DNA of 64,000 bases, taken from contig JAUIAS010000003.1 in assembly GCA_030425395.1 (NCBI GenBank), positions 1 through 64,000 on the forward strand, read 5' to 3'. The DNA comes from Alphaproteobacteria bacterium. Its GTDB lineage: Bacteria; Pseudomonadota; Alphaproteobacteria; Rhodobacterales; Rhodobacteraceae. Within the stretch, counting starts at the first letter, position 1. Each line of letters opens with the position of its first letter. A program made the translations under genes and the position numbers. Of the stretch, positions 7,899 to 17,603 are shown in pieces. Below the pieces are notes generated by a model. The model was not told the origin of the DNA, did no database searches, and was given only the letters and a program-made list of their open reading frames with translations.

Positions 7899-8061
7899 AT
7901 CTATTCCTTGCCTTGTCGACGTGCCGCATCGGATGCTTCTAACTGTGGGTTGACCCTGTGCGCGGGTGACGCCATTGAAGTGGGCAAATTGCGCACCGGC
8001 CCCGTGATATGCGGCGCAGCCCGGTTGCCACCGAAAGACGCGACAACAACAAGGACCCTGC

Positions 8062-9876
8062 ATGGCCCGCCTAGATACCGCCGCTCCTGTATCCCCCGGC
8101 ACCAACAAGGAAGACCGAGAGAAGTCCAAGCGTGTTGGCGCGTTGCGGGCGCTATGGCCGTTTGTTCTGCCGTATCGGTCTCTGATGCTGGCCGCGATCG
8201 CGGCTTTGATGCTGACCGCGGTTGTGTCGTTGACCCTGCCTTTGGCTGTGCGTCGGGTTGTCGATAATTTCTCTGCCGAGTCGCCTGAAATCCTTGATCT
8301 TTATTTCGCAGCGGCCTTGGTGATTGCCGGTCTTTTGGCGCTGGGGACCGGGCTGCGCTATGCTTTGGTCACGCGGTTGGGAGAACGGGTTGTGGCCGAT
8401 ATCCGCAAGGCGGTTTTCGATCGTGTTGTCGGGCTGAGCCCCGCGTTTTACGAGCGTATCATGACCGGCGAGGTGGTCAGCCGGATCACCACCGACACCA
8501 CGTTGATTCAATCGGTGCTGGGGTCGTCCGCGTCGATCGCGCTGCGTAATTTTCTGATTTTTCTGGGCGGCTTGGGCTTGATGCTGCTGACTTCGGCCAA
8601 GCTGACCGGGATGGTCCTGCTGATCGTGCCTGCGGTCGTGGTTCCGATCCTTGTTCTGGGACGCAGGCTGCGGGTCTTGAGCCGTGAAAATCAGGATTGG
8701 ATCGCTGCGTCGTCCGGCAATGCCGCCGAGGCGCTTCAGGCCGTGCAGACTGTTCAGGCCTTTACCCACGAAGATCCCAGCCGCGCCACCTTTTCCGAGG
8801 TGACGGAACGCAGCTTTGATGCCGCGCGCCGGCGGATCTGGACGCGCGCGCAGATGACCGTAATCGTGATTTTCCTTGTCTTTACGGGTGTCGTGGGTGT
8901 GCTGTGGATCGGGGCCAATGATGTGCGCGCCGGGGATATGTCGGCGGGTGCTTTGATCCAGTTCGTGATTTATGCGGTGATGGTTGCGGGGTCCGTTGCG
9001 GCATTGTCGGAAATCTGGGGCGAATTGCAGCGCGCGGCGGGGGCCACGGAACGGTTGATCGAGCTGCTGCAGGCCAGCGACAATGTGAGCGACCCTGCGA
9101 CGCCCGCGACTCTGCCATCGCCGGTTCAGGGGCGCATCAGCTTTGAGGCGGTGAATTTCCATTACCCGTCGCGGCCCGGCATTCCCGCGCTGGATAACGT
9201 ATCGCTCGATATTGCACCGGGTGAAACCGTGGCGTTTGTCGGCCCATCGGGGGCGGGCAAGACGACGATCATCCAGATGCTGCTGCGCTTTTACGATCCC
9301 GACAATGGGCGCATTTGTCTTGATGGTGTCGATCTGTCCACAGTGGCACGTTCGGATTTCCGCAGATCGCTGGCATTGGTGCCCCAGGATCCGGTCATTT
9401 TTGCCGCCAGCGCGCGCGAAAACATCCGATTTGGTCGTCCCGATGCCACCGATGCCGAGGTCGAAGCCGCAGCAAGGGCCGCCGCCGCGCATGAGTTCAT
9501 CACCGCGCTGCCCGATGGGTATGACAGCTATGTTGGCGAACGTGGTGTGATGCTGTCGGGTGGCCAAAAACAGCGTATCGCCATCGCGCGCGCGATCCTT
9601 CGGGATGCGCCTGTGCTTTTGCTGGACGAAGCGACAAGCGCGCTGGACGCTGAAAGCGAACGCGCGGTGCAGCGCGCCGTTGACGACCTCAGCCAGGGAC
9701 GCACCACGCTGATTGTCGCGCACCGTCTGGCCACCGTGAAAAAGGCAGATCGGATCGTCGTGATGGAGCAGGGCCGCGTCGTGGCCACCGGATCGCATGA
9801 CGCACTGGTGGCCGAGGGCGGGCTTTACGCCCGTCTGGCGCGGCTGCAATTCACCGACGGCATCGCGGCAGAGTGA
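8062..9876 (+). CDS. MsbA-type ABC exporter (permease-ATPase fusion)
   Basis: A 604-residue half-transporter that works as a dimer to export lipids or drugs. Residues about 30-320 form a six-helix type I exporter domain, and the nucleotide-binding domain follows. Walker A GPSGAGKTT starts at residue 394, the signature LSGGQKQR near 498, Walker B LLLDEATSALD near 518, and the H-loop AHRLAT follows. The ATG has AAGGA 6 bases upstream. It stands between tRNA-Gly and an acyl-CoA synthetase and is probably a single transcription unit. A second, more distant paralogue lies at 54164-56128. The substrate cannot be read from the sequence. Confidence 0.9.
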   Translation: MARLDTAAPVSPGTNKEDREKSKRVGALRALWPFVLPYRSLMLAAIAALMLTAVVSLTLPLAVRRVVDNFSAESPEILDLYFAAALVIAGLLALGTGLRYALVTRLGERVVADIRKAVFDRVVGLSPAFYERIMTGEVVSRITTDTTLIQSVLGSSASIALRNFLIFLGGLGLMLLTSAKLTGMVLLIVPAVVVPILVLGRRLRVLSRENQDWIAASSGNAAEALQAVQTVQAFTHEDPSRATFSEVTERSFDAARRRIWTRAQMTVIVIFLVFTGVVGVLWIGANDVRAGDMSAGALIQFVIYAVMVAGSVAALSEIWGELQRAAGATERLIELLQASDNVSDPATPATLPSPVQGRISFEAVNFHYPSRPGIPALDNVSLDIAPGETVAFVGPSGAGKTTIIQMLLRFYDPDNGRICLDGVDLSTVARSDFRRSLALVPQDPVIFAASARENIRFGRPDATDAEVEAAARAAAAHEFITALPDGYDSYVGERGVMLSGGQKQRIAIARAILRDAPVLLLDEATSALDAESERAVQRAVDDLSQGRTTLIVAHRLATVKKADRIVVMEQGRVVATGSHDALVAEGGLYARLARLQFTDGIAAE

Positions 9877-10031
9877 AATTGCCCGGATTGCGGCCCGCGC
9901 CGTAGCGTCACAGGCCAAGTTGACCTTGCGTGCGGCGCGCCAAAGCTTGCGCAAAAGGCGATTTCGCCGCATCTTTCCCTTAAGGCGCAAAGCCGGTCCT
10001 ATAGGACAGCCAAAAGGGGAGGAACGGGAAT

Positions 10032-11909
10032 ATGGCCTTTGCAGGTCTCAGCGACAAGTATGCCATCGAGAAAGAAATGCCGTGGGAGGAACGCGACGTT
10101 CCCAAAACGCTGTTTGCGCAGATATGCAAAACTGCAGGCAAGTTTCCCGATCACAACGCAATCAGCTACCAGATCACCTCGGGTCCGACCGACAAGGCCG
10201 AAACGCTCACCTGGTCACAACTGGCCGGTCAGGTGACGCAGGCGGCAAATATGTTCCGGTCGCTGGGCATCGGGGAAACCGATACGGTGGCCTATGTTCT
10301 TCCCAACTGCAACGAAACGGTTGTAACGCTGCTTGGTGGTGCGATCGCGGGGATTGCGGCACCGATCAACCCGTTGCTGGAACCCGAACAGATCGCGTCC
10401 ATCCTGCGCGAAACCGGGGCCAAGGTCGTGGTGACACTGCGCCCGTTCCCCAAAACGGATGTTGCCCAAAAGGTGGCAGAAGCGGTGCGCCATGCGCCCA
10501 ACGTCAAGACCGTGCTCGAAGTCGACCTGCTGCGTTATCTGACGGGTGTCAAGAAGCTGATCGTTCCGCTGATCCGGCCCAAGATTACCGGGGCCACCCA
10601 TGCGGATTACCGCAGCTTCCATAAGGAAATTGCCAAGCAATCTGACACCTTGAACTTTGCCGACAGCGCGGGCGACCGCTATGCGTGCTATTTCCATACC
10701 GGCGGGACCACCGGTATGCCCAAGGTGGCACAGCACCGGTATTCCGGGATGATCTACAACGGTTGGCTGGGCGCTGAACTTTTGTGCGACGAAACCGACA
10801 ACATCATGTGCCCGCTGCCGCTGTTTCACGTGATGGCCTGTCACGTGTTTCTGATGGCCGCCATATGCGCGGGGTCGCATGTGATTTTCCCGACACCGCA
10901 GGGCTATCGCGGAGAAGGGGTGTTCGACAACTTCTGGAAGCTCTGCGAACGCTGGAAGGCGACGTTCATCGTGTCCGTTCCCACCGCCATTTCCGCCAAG
11001 ATGCAGCGCCCGGTGGATGCGGATATGTCTTCGGTCAAGCTGGCGTTTTCGGGGTCTGCACCGCTGCCCATGGAACTGTTCAAGCGGTTTGAAGAGGCCG
11101 CCGGGATCAACATCGTCGAAGGCTATGGCCTGACCGAGGCGACCTGTCTGGTATCCGGCAACCCTGTCGACGGGGTCAAAAAGGTCGGCTCAATCGGTGT
11201 GCCGTTTCCCTATACAGACGTCAAAATCTTCAAGGTCGGGCCCGAAGGCGCGGTCGAATGCGATACCGATGAAATCGGAGAAATTTGTATTTCCAGCCCC
11301 GGTATCAATGTCGGCGAAACCTATACCGAGGCGGATAAGAACAAGGATCTGTATCATGGGTCTTATCTGCGCACGGGCGATCTGGGCCGGATCGATTCAG
11401 ATCACTACATCTGGATCACGGGGCGGGCCAAGGACCTGATCATTCGTGGCGGGCACAACATCGACCCGGCCGAGATCGAAGAGGCGCTTTTGGGTCACGA
11501 AGCAGTGGCCTTTGCGGGCGCGATCGGTCAGCCGGATCTGCACGCAGGCGAAGTGCCCTGTGCCTTTGTCGAATTGGTCGAAGGGGCCAACGTGACACCC
11601 GAAGAATTGATGGAGCATTGCAAGGTGCATGTTCACGAACGCGCGGCGCAGCCCAAGCACGTGGAGATCCTGGCGGAATTGCCCAAGACAGCGGTCGGCA
11701 AGGTGTTCAAACCGGACCTGCGCAAAAGCGCGATTACCCGCATCTACAACGCGGCCCTCGAAGAGGCGGGTGTAACCGCGCGTGTCTCCAAGGTGATCGA
11801 CGACAAGAAACGCGGCCTTGTCGCGCAGCTTGACAAGAACGGCGCGGAAGAGACGGATGTTGTCAAGGTTCTGGGTGGCTTCACCCGCCCATGGGAATGG
11901 GCTGCCTGA
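10032..11909 (+). CDS. Acyl-CoA synthetase (AMP-forming)
   Basis: A 625-residue adenylate-forming enzyme that activates a carboxylic acid with ATP and transfers it to coenzyme A. The AMP-binding motif HTGGTTGMPKV is near residues 222-232, GYGLTEAT near 364, the hinge region RTGDLGRID near 447, and GRAKDLIIRGG near 463, so all the diagnostic motifs of the superfamily are present. GGAGG lies upstream of the ATG. The next gene, an HSL-family esterase, starts 2 bases after its stop, so the two may act together on an ester or acyl substrate. The chain length is not predictable; the size and motifs suit medium- to long-chain or aromatic acids. Confidence 0.92.
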   Translation: MAFAGLSDKYAIEKEMPWEERDVPKTLFAQICKTAGKFPDHNAISYQITSGPTDKAETLTWSQLAGQVTQAANMFRSLGIGETDTVAYVLPNCNETVVTLLGGAIAGIAAPINPLLEPEQIASILRETGAKVVVTLRPFPKTDVAQKVAEAVRHAPNVKTVLEVDLLRYLTGVKKLIVPLIRPKITGATHADYRSFHKEIAKQSDTLNFADSAGDRYACYFHTGGTTGMPKVAQHRYSGMIYNGWLGAELLCDETDNIMCPLPLFHVMACHVFLMAAICAGSHVIFPTPQGYRGEGVFDNFWKLCERWKATFIVSVPTAISAKMQRPVDADMSSVKLAFSGSAPLPMELFKRFEEAAGINIVEGYGLTEATCLVSGNPVDGVKKVGSIGVPFPYTDVKIFKVGPEGAVECDTDEIGEICISSPGINVGETYTEADKNKDLYHGSYLRTGDLGRIDSDHYIWITGRAKDLIIRGGHNIDPAEIEEALLGHEAVAFAGAIGQPDLHAGEVPCAFVELVEGANVTPEELMEHCKVHVHERAAQPKHVEILAELPKTAVGKVFKPDLRKSAITRIYNAALEEAGVTARVSKVIDDKKRGLVAQLDKNGAEETDVVKVLGGFTRPWEWAA

Positions 11910-11911
11910 CA

Positions 11912-12853
11912 ATGACGGGCGATGTTGCGACCGATTACGCGGCGCTTCTCGATGACGAGGTCCGCGCGTTCATTGCGCGGACCGAGGAATTCTATCCGCC
12001 GGACGCCGTGGATCTGTCCATCACCGATCAAAGGCGCGTGTATGATGCGCTGTGCGTGGCGTTTGATTATCCACACCCCGAAGGTGTCAGGGTCCGCGAT
12101 ACCGAAGCCAGCGGCGTTCCGGTGCGTATCTATAACGCCGGTGACCCGTCTGCGACGATTGTCTATTTTCACGGTGGCGGGTTCGTTGTCGGCGGACTGG
12201 AAAGCCACGATGCCATCTGTGCCGAACTATGTGCCGGAACCGGCTATCGTGTTGTCGCGGTGGATTACCGACTGGCCCCTGAACATGTGTTTCCGGCCGC
12301 AGTCGAGGATGCGATTGCGGCGACCCGTTGGGTTGGCGAACGGTACGAGGGGCGGATTCTGCTTGCCGGTGACAGCGCCGGGGGCAACCTCGCTGCGGCT
12401 GTCTCGGGTGCGCTGCGGGGGCAGGATATACGGTTGCGCGGGCAGGTCCTGATCTATCCGGGCCTTGGTGGCAACCGGGACGCGCGGTCTTATCACGAAC
12501 ATGCTTTTGCGCCGGGCCTGACGGCAGCGGATGTGGATTTCTACCACGAGGTTTACGGGGCAGGGGCCGAACGTGCCGGCAATCCGCGTCTGGCCCCGCT
12601 GGAAGACAGCGATTTTTCGGGGCTTCCGCCGACTGTGGTAATTACAGCCGACTGCGACCCGCTGCGTGACGATGGCCCAGCCTATTGCGACGCGCTGGCC
12701 GGAGCGGGCGTGCGGGCGCATTGTATCAATGAAAACGGGTTGATCCACGGGTATCTGCGCGCGCGCTATGTGTCGCAAAAGGCACGTGACAGCTTTGAGC
12801 GGATCGTGGCGGCGTTGCAATGTCTGGGGCAGGGGCTTTGGCCCTACGATTGA
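11912..12853 (+). CDS. Alpha/beta hydrolase, hormone-sensitive-lipase family
   Basis: A 313-residue esterase or lipase. The oxyanion motif HGGGF is at residues 87-91, the nucleophile Ser155 in GDSAG, the acid Asp in DCDPLRDD near 248, and the base His280 in HGYLR, so the HSL catalytic triad is complete. I chose the ATG at 11912, right after the synthetase stop; an earlier ATG at 11891 would overlap the upstream gene by 19 bases. It is probably cotranscribed with the acyl-CoA synthetase and would release an acid for activation. Its 3' end overlaps the convergent phosphodiesterase gene by 10 bases. Confidence 0.9.
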   Translation: MTGDVATDYAALLDDEVRAFIARTEEFYPPDAVDLSITDQRRVYDALCVAFDYPHPEGVRVRDTEASGVPVRIYNAGDPSATIVYFHGGGFVVGGLESHDAICAELCAGTGYRVVAVDYRLAPEHVFPAAVEDAIAATRWVGERYEGRILLAGDSAGGNLAAAVSGALRGQDIRLRGQVLIYPGLGGNRDARSYHEHAFAPGLTAADVDFYHEVYGAGAERAGNPRLAPLEDSDFSGLPPTVVITADCDPLRDDGPAYCDALAGAGVRAHCINENGLIHGYLRARYVSQKARDSFERIVAALQCLGQGLWPYD

Positions 12854-13689
12854 TCCTTCAGAAAAGGGGCCGCGCGCATGGTTTCGGGGATGGGTGCGCC
12901 CAACCGGCTGAGAACCGTCGGGGCAAGCTGTAGCTGATCAATCACCGTATCGGGCGATGGTCCCTTGGCTGGCCCAAAGTAATACAGCGCCGCATCCTGT
13001 TGCAGCATCCCGCGTCCGCCGTGATGGCCGCGATCGTCCTGACCATGATCGGCGGTCACGATGATCTCATACCCCATGTCCAGCCATTTGTGGATGAACG
13101 GGGCCAACATCTCATCCATCACCGCGCAGGCGTGGTCCATCTCCTGGCAGTCGTGAAAGAACCGGTGGCCCATGCTGTCCAGCGTGCAGGTATGCAGAAT
13201 GCCATAGTCCAGTCCGAACCGCGCGCACAGGTTCGTCAGAGTGCCAAAAAGATCGACATCCGAAGGGGTCATCTGGTTGATCTGCCCGTAGCCCGTCATC
13301 GTGTGGAACCGGCCATGGTTGATGGTGTCGCTTTCGGGTTCATCATATTCGATGTCGCGCACAAAATCGAACGGATGCCGGTTAAAGAACTGCGACCAGA
13401 ACGAATGGGTCACGGCGCCGGTCACGCCACCCGCGCGGCGCACCTGCGAGAAGATATCCGGCTTGTCCAGTCGGAACACATTGCCGTTGCCGGTGCAGCC
13501 GTGTTCCTGCGGTGTCACGCCGGTGTGGATCGAGGCATAGCAGGAGGCCGAAATCGAGGGCAGCACCGCGCGATGCGTCCAGACCTGCGCGGCACCCGTT
13601 TCCACCCAGCCTTCGAGATTGCCGAACAGCCGTCGCCAATTGCGATAGGGGACACCGTCAATGATGATGAGCAATAGCTTGGATTTCAT
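12844..13689 (-). CDS. Alkaline-phosphatase-superfamily phosphodiesterase/pyrophosphatase
   Basis: A 281-residue protein of the type I phosphodiesterase/nucleotide pyrophosphatase family. The metal-binding Asp in LLIIIDGVPYRNW, a nucleophile region PSISASCYASIHTG, DSMGHRFFHD and the metal ligands in TADHGQDDRGHHGG are visible. Members hydrolyse phosphodiester or phosphonate bonds with two zinc ions. I chose the ATG at 13689, with GGAG 8 bases upstream; the open frame continues to 13833 but that extension overlaps the terminator of the neighbouring gene. No signal peptide is seen, so a cytoplasmic location is likely. Confidence 0.85.
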   Translation of the reverse strand: MKSKLLLIIIDGVPYRNWRRLFGNLEGWVETGAAQVWTHRAVLPSISASCYASIHTGVTPQEHGCTGNGNVFRLDKPDIFSQVRRAGGVTGAVTHSFWSQFFNRHPFDFVRDIEYDEPESDTINHGRFHTMTGYGQINQMTPSDVDLFGTLTNLCARFGLDYGILHTCTLDSMGHRFFHDCQEMDHACAVMDEMLAPFIHKWLDMGYEIIVTADHGQDDRGHHGGRGMLQQDAALYYFGPAKGPSPDTVIDQLQLAPTVLSRLGAPIPETMRAAPFLKDQS

Positions 13690-13744
13690 GGTGCGCTCCA
13701 CTGTTTGACACAAACTGTGCCGCATTGTCGTGGCGCCTTCAATG

Positions 13745-13776
13745 CAAAACGGCACCCCCGAAAAGGGGATGCCGTA
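13745..13776 (-). terminator. Rho-independent terminator of the 13796-15013 gene
   Basis: On the minus strand a stem ACGGCATCCCC / GGGGGTGCCGT with a TTTTC loop is followed by TTTT. It starts about 20 bases after the stop codon. Confidence 0.8.
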
Positions 13777-13795
13777 TCGGTCCGGGACGCGGGGG

Positions 13796-15013
13796 TTATT
13801 CTGCGGGAACCGCCGTCGCTGGGTTGGAACCACTGGAAAAATGCACCCGGTTCAAGCGCAACACCAGCAAGATCATCGCCCCTTGAAAGATCAGGGCCAG
13901 TGCGCTGAAGGACCAGTAGGCAATCCCGAACTTGGCGATCAGACCGGCAGCCACCAGCCCCTTGTTGACAAAGAAATGGGTCATCACCGCCAACGCCACG
14001 CCGGGGCAGATCAGTGCATAGGATCCTGCCGAAGCTTCGGAGCCAAAGACAAAGCGACCGAAATATCCCTGACGCGCCAGCACAACAAGGCCAAGACCCA
14101 GAAACAGAACCTGAACCGACAGCATACGTGCAAGGAACATCAGCGTATCGCTCGCATGTCCGGCCGACCCGTCCAGCGTATGCAGGCCGTGGGTCTGGCG
14201 CAGTCCGAGAATACCAAGCACAGTCATCATCGGAATGATGATCATCAGTGTCGGTGCGGCTTCGGGGGCCGAACCGTGGCGCAGCATCGACGAGAACGCC
14301 GTGATACCCGCCACCAGCGCATAGAGAAGGGCGGCAACGGCAAAGAACGTCGACAACATCAGCGAAACACCGATCACGGCAGGCTGCGTGCTCATCGCTG
14401 CGGGGGCGGCAAGGCCAACACCGATCATCGACAGGGCAAAGGCGGGGACCAACTGACCAAAGCTGTTGTGCTGGGTCAGATCAAACGCACCGCCCTGCGA
14501 CAGGATCCGCCCCAGAAACCGTCCGACCAAGACCAAGGCCCAGACGCCAATGCCAAGGAATGCCACCAGCGCCGCCGGAAACAGGTATTCGATGATGGAC
14601 CAAAGACCCGGCACAAAAACCAACCCGACAATGAACATCGCGTTTATGGTCATGGCGGATGCCAGCGGCGCGGCCAACAGGGTTGATTCCGCGTTCGAGG
14701 ATGAAAACCCTTTCCACTGCGGGGATTTACGCATCCGCGACAAGGCCGCAAAGTTCCACGCCAGTGAGCGAACGTTCAAAAATGCAAAGAAGGCGATGCC
14801 CACATAGGCCGCGCCAATGGCAAATTGCAAAGCCGGGCCGCCTTGGGAAAAGGCTGCCATGATGTCTTCGAACACCGGAACCGGCCGACCTGAGTGCGGC
14901 ACCCAGAACATCAGGAACATGAAGAAAGTGACCACCAATCCCCCAGCCCCCAGAGAGGCAAGGAAATAGGTGGGTGTATACCGCGTCGCGGCTGGGCTAT
15001 CGGCACGGGCCAT
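13796..15013 (-). CDS. Multi-helix membrane protein, possibly TsoY/TehA-like
   Basis: A 405-residue integral membrane protein with about ten hydrophobic segments. It begins with a short polar N-terminus and then SLGAGGLVVTFFMFLMFW. The first-helix pattern SLGAGGL and the helix count suggest a relation to the tellurite-resistance/dicarboxylate transporter (TDT, TehA/SLAC1) type of ten-helix channel, or to the TsoY family. This is pattern memory, not proof. AAGGAG lies 8 bases before the ATG at 15013. It is monocistronic, with its own terminator and an A+T-rich upstream region (15014-15085). The substrate is unknown. Confidence 0.65.
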   Translation of the reverse strand: MARADSPAATRYTPTYFLASLGAGGLVVTFFMFLMFWVPHSGRPVPVFEDIMAAFSQGGPALQFAIGAAYVGIAFFAFLNVRSLAWNFAALSRMRKSPQWKGFSSSNAESTLLAAPLASAMTINAMFIVGLVFVPGLWSIIEYLFPAALVAFLGIGVWALVLVGRFLGRILSQGGAFDLTQHNSFGQLVPAFALSMIGVGLAAPAAMSTQPAVIGVSLMLSTFFAVAALLYALVAGITAFSSMLRHGSAPEAAPTLMIIIPMMTVLGILGLRQTHGLHTLDGSAGHASDTLMFLARMLSVQVLFLGLGLVVLARQGYFGRFVFGSEASAGSYALICPGVALAVMTHFFVNKGLVAAGLIAKFGIAYWSFSALALIFQGAMILLVLRLNRVHFSSGSNPATAVPAE

Positions 15014-15086
15014 TGCAAAGCTCCTTAAATATTCCGTTATGGGAATATAAATACGAATTCTGAAAAATGAATACATTGATACAGAT

Positions 15087-15123
15087 CAAAAAAAACGGCA
15101 CCTCCCCGGGGAAGTGCCGTTTT
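15087..15123 (-). terminator. Rho-independent terminator of the peptide ABC transporter operon
   Basis: On the minus strand a near-perfect stem AACGGCACTTCCCC / GGGGAGGTGCCGTT is followed by a run of eight T. It lies about 30 bases after the stop of the dual ATPase gene. Confidence 0.92.
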
Positions 15124-15150
15124 GGATTGTGTAGCAGAGACGAAAGGGGG

Positions 15151-16788
15151 CTAGTGGCCCGCGCTTTCCATCTTGCGATTGGCGATCACCTCTTCGAGCC
15201 AGCCAAGCTTCATCTCGGGGACCGAACTGAGCAACAGATCGGTGTAATCATCAAACGGCGGTGTCAGGACGTCGGTTTTGCCACCGTAGCGCTGAACCTT
15301 GCCCTGATACATCACGGCGATGCTATCGGCGATGGCGCGCACCGTGGCCAGATCATGGGTGATGAACAGGTAGGCGACATCCTCAATTTTCTGAAGATTG
15401 AGCAGCAGCTTGAGAATCCCGTCTGCCACCAGCGGATCCAAGGCCGAGGTGACCTCATCGCAGATGATCAGCTTGGGCTTGGCTGCAAGGGCCCGCGCGA
15501 TGCAAACCCTCTGTTTCTGCCCCCCCGAAAGCTCGGCTGGATAACGGTCAATGAACCCGTCGCCCATCTCGATCTCTTCCAGCAGCTCGCGGATGCGTTT
15601 CTGTTTTTCTTCACCCTTGAGGCCAAAGTAGAACTCGAGAGGGCGCCCGATGATCGTTCCCACGGTCTGGCGCGGGTTCATCGCAACGTCTGCCATCTGG
15701 TAGATCATCTGCAATTCGCGCAAATCCTCGCGCGACCGAGACGGAAGATCAGGTGATAGGGTGCGCCCGGCGAAATGGATTTCGCCCTCTCTCGGGGGCA
15801 GCAGGCCGGTAATCACACGTGCGAGCGTTGATTTTCCCGATCCGCTTTCGCCCACCACGGCGAGTGTCTGACCGGGATACAGCTCCACATTCACATCTTT
15901 CAAAACGTCGAAATGGGTGCCCTTGTAGCGCGCCGTGATGTTCTGGACCTTCAGAACCGGTTCTGCGGTGGGTTGCTTTTCCGCGTGGTCAATGGACCGC
16001 ACCGACACCAGCGCCTTGGTATAGTCTTCCTGCGGAGCGTTGATGATCTGATCAACGCTGCCGTATTCGACCATGTCGCCCATGCGCAAAACCATGATGT
16101 CATCGCTGACCTGTGCGACGACGGCCAGATCGTGGGTGATGTAAAGAGCGGCCACACCGGTATCGCGAATGGCATCCTTGATCGCGGCCAGAACGTCGAT
16201 CTGCGTGGTCACATCCAACGCCGTGGTCGGTTCGTCGAAAACCACCAGTTGCGGTTCAGGGCACAGGGCAAGCGCGGTCATGCAGCGCTGCAACTGACCG
16301 CCCGATACCTGATGCGGATACCGGTTGCCGATGGTTTCGGGATCGGGCAGGCCGAGCTTGGCAAAAAGCTCGATCGCGCGCTGTTCTGCCTCGCGCTTTG
16401 AAAACTTGCCCTGAATGATCGCGGCTTCGGTCACCTGCTCCATGATCTTCTTGGCAGGGTTAAAGCTGGCGGCGGCGGATTGGGACACATAGGTCACTTC
16501 GCCCCCGCGAAGCCGCCGCACATCGCGCACACCTGTTTTGAGGATGTCGCGCCCGTTGATCCAGACTTCGCCACCGGTGATGCGCACGCCGCCCCGGCCA
16601 TAGGCGAGGGTGGCCAGCCCGATGGTGGATTTGCCGGCCCCGGATTCACCGATCAGGCCAAGAACCTTGCCCTGTTCCAGATCAAAATCCACGCCATGCA
16701 CGATTTCGATATCATGGGGCTTTTCCCCCGGCGGATAGACGGTTGCCCCGATGGTAAGGCCCCGGACCTTGACAAGAGGTTCGCTCAT
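15151..16788 (-). CDS. Peptide/nickel-type ABC transporter, fused dual ATPase
   Basis: A 545-residue protein joining two ABC ATPase domains, equivalent to DppD plus DppF. The first half has Walker A GESGAGKST (47-55), signature VSGGQLQR and Walker B VVFDEPTTALD. The second has GESGSGKST, LSGGQKQR and ICDEVTSALD. It powers import through the two permeases encoded just upstream. Its start overlaps the preceding permease stop by 4 bases, and a strong terminator follows. The substrate is probably an oligopeptide or a related cationic compound. Confidence 0.93.
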   Translation of the reverse strand: MSEPLVKVRGLTIGATVYPPGEKPHDIEIVHGVDFDLEQGKVLGLIGESGAGKSTIGLATLAYGRGGVRITGGEVWINGRDILKTGVRDVRRLRGGEVTYVSQSAAASFNPAKKIMEQVTEAAIIQGKFSKREAEQRAIELFAKLGLPDPETIGNRYPHQVSGGQLQRCMTALALCPEPQLVVFDEPTTALDVTTQIDVLAAIKDAIRDTGVAALYITHDLAVVAQVSDDIMVLRMGDMVEYGSVDQIINAPQEDYTKALVSVRSIDHAEKQPTAEPVLKVQNITARYKGTHFDVLKDVNVELYPGQTLAVVGESGSGKSTLARVITGLLPPREGEIHFAGRTLSPDLPSRSREDLRELQMIYQMADVAMNPRQTVGTIIGRPLEFYFGLKGEEKQKRIRELLEEIEMGDGFIDRYPAELSGGQKQRVCIARALAAKPKLIICDEVTSALDPLVADGILKLLLNLQKIEDVAYLFITHDLATVRAIADSIAVMYQGKVQRYGGKTDVLTPPFDDYTDLLLSSVPEMKLGWLEEVIANRKMESAGH

Positions 16789-17603
16789 CCCCGGCCCCCT
16801 TTCAACGATGTGGTGCGGTTCAGGACCCAGTCGGCAACCAGATTCACGCTGATCGCCAGCGTGGCGATTGCCACCGCCGGATACAGCGCGGCACCGATGC
16901 CATAAACGATCCCGTCCTTGTTTTCCTTCACGATGCCGCCCCAGTCGGCCAGCGGCGGTTGAACGCCCAGCCCCAGAAACGACAGGGTCGAGATGAACAG
17001 AACCATAAAGATAAAGCGCAGGCCCATTTCAGCGACCAACGGCGACAGGGCGTTTGGCAGGATCTCGCGGAAGATGATCCAGACGCGACCCTCGCCGCGC
17101 AGTTTGGCGGCTTCGACATAGTCCATCACGTTGATGTCCACGGCGACCGCACGCGCAAGGCGGAACACCCTCGTGCTGTCCAGCAGCCCCATCACAAGCA
17201 CCAGAACCGGGACGGTGACGGGCATGACCGACAGGATCACCAGCGCAAGGATCAGCGACGGAATTGACATCACCAGATCGACGAAACGGCTCAACGCCTG
17301 ATCCGCCCAGCCACCCAGAACGGCGGCCAGAAAGCCCAGAACCGATCCCGTGGTAAAGCTGATGAACGTGGCCATGGTGGCGATAAAAATCGTGGTTTGA
17401 CCGCCATAGATCATCCGCGTCAGCAGATCGCGCCCGATGTTGTCCGTTCCCAGAAGGTGATCCGCGCTTGCGGGCTCCCAGACGCCGCCAACGACCTCGG
17501 CCATGCCGTAGGGAGCAATGACCGGCGCAAAAATCGCTGCAAGGAAATAGAGCGAGGTAAAGAACAGCCCTATTGCGGCTGCAAAAGGTATATTCTTGAT
17601 CAT
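16785..17603 (-). CDS. Peptide-type ABC transporter permease (DppC-like)
   Basis: A 272-residue inner-membrane permease with a first helix at about 10-30, the N-terminal OppC-type TM domain, and an EAA-type cytoplasmic loop (YVEAAKLRGEGRVWIIFREILPNALSPLVAEM) that contacts the ATPase. The motif HLLGTDNIGRD is typical of DppC proteins. It overlaps both neighbouring genes by 4 bases, so translation is coupled. It pairs with the DppB-like permease to form the pore. Confidence 0.93.
   Translation of the reverse strand: MIKNIPFAAAIGLFFTSLYFLAAIFAPVIAPYGMAEVVGGVWEPASADHLLGTDNIGRDLLTRMIYGGQTTIFIATMATFISFTTGSVLGFLAAVLGGWADQALSRFVDLVMSIPSLILALVILSVMPVTVPVLVLVMGLLDSTRVFRLARAVAVDINVMDYVEAAKLRGEGRVWIIFREILPNALSPLVAEMGLRFIFMVLFISTLSFLGLGVQPPLADWGGIVKENKDGIVYGIGAALYPAVAIATLAISVNLVADWVLNRTTSLKGGRG

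Noticed and set aside
8152-9990. Long open frame antisense to the ABC exporter gene
   Set aside because: It mirrors the coding strand of a clearly identified exporter. Its protein is Arg/Gln/His-rich without a family match, and such frames are common in high-G+C DNA.
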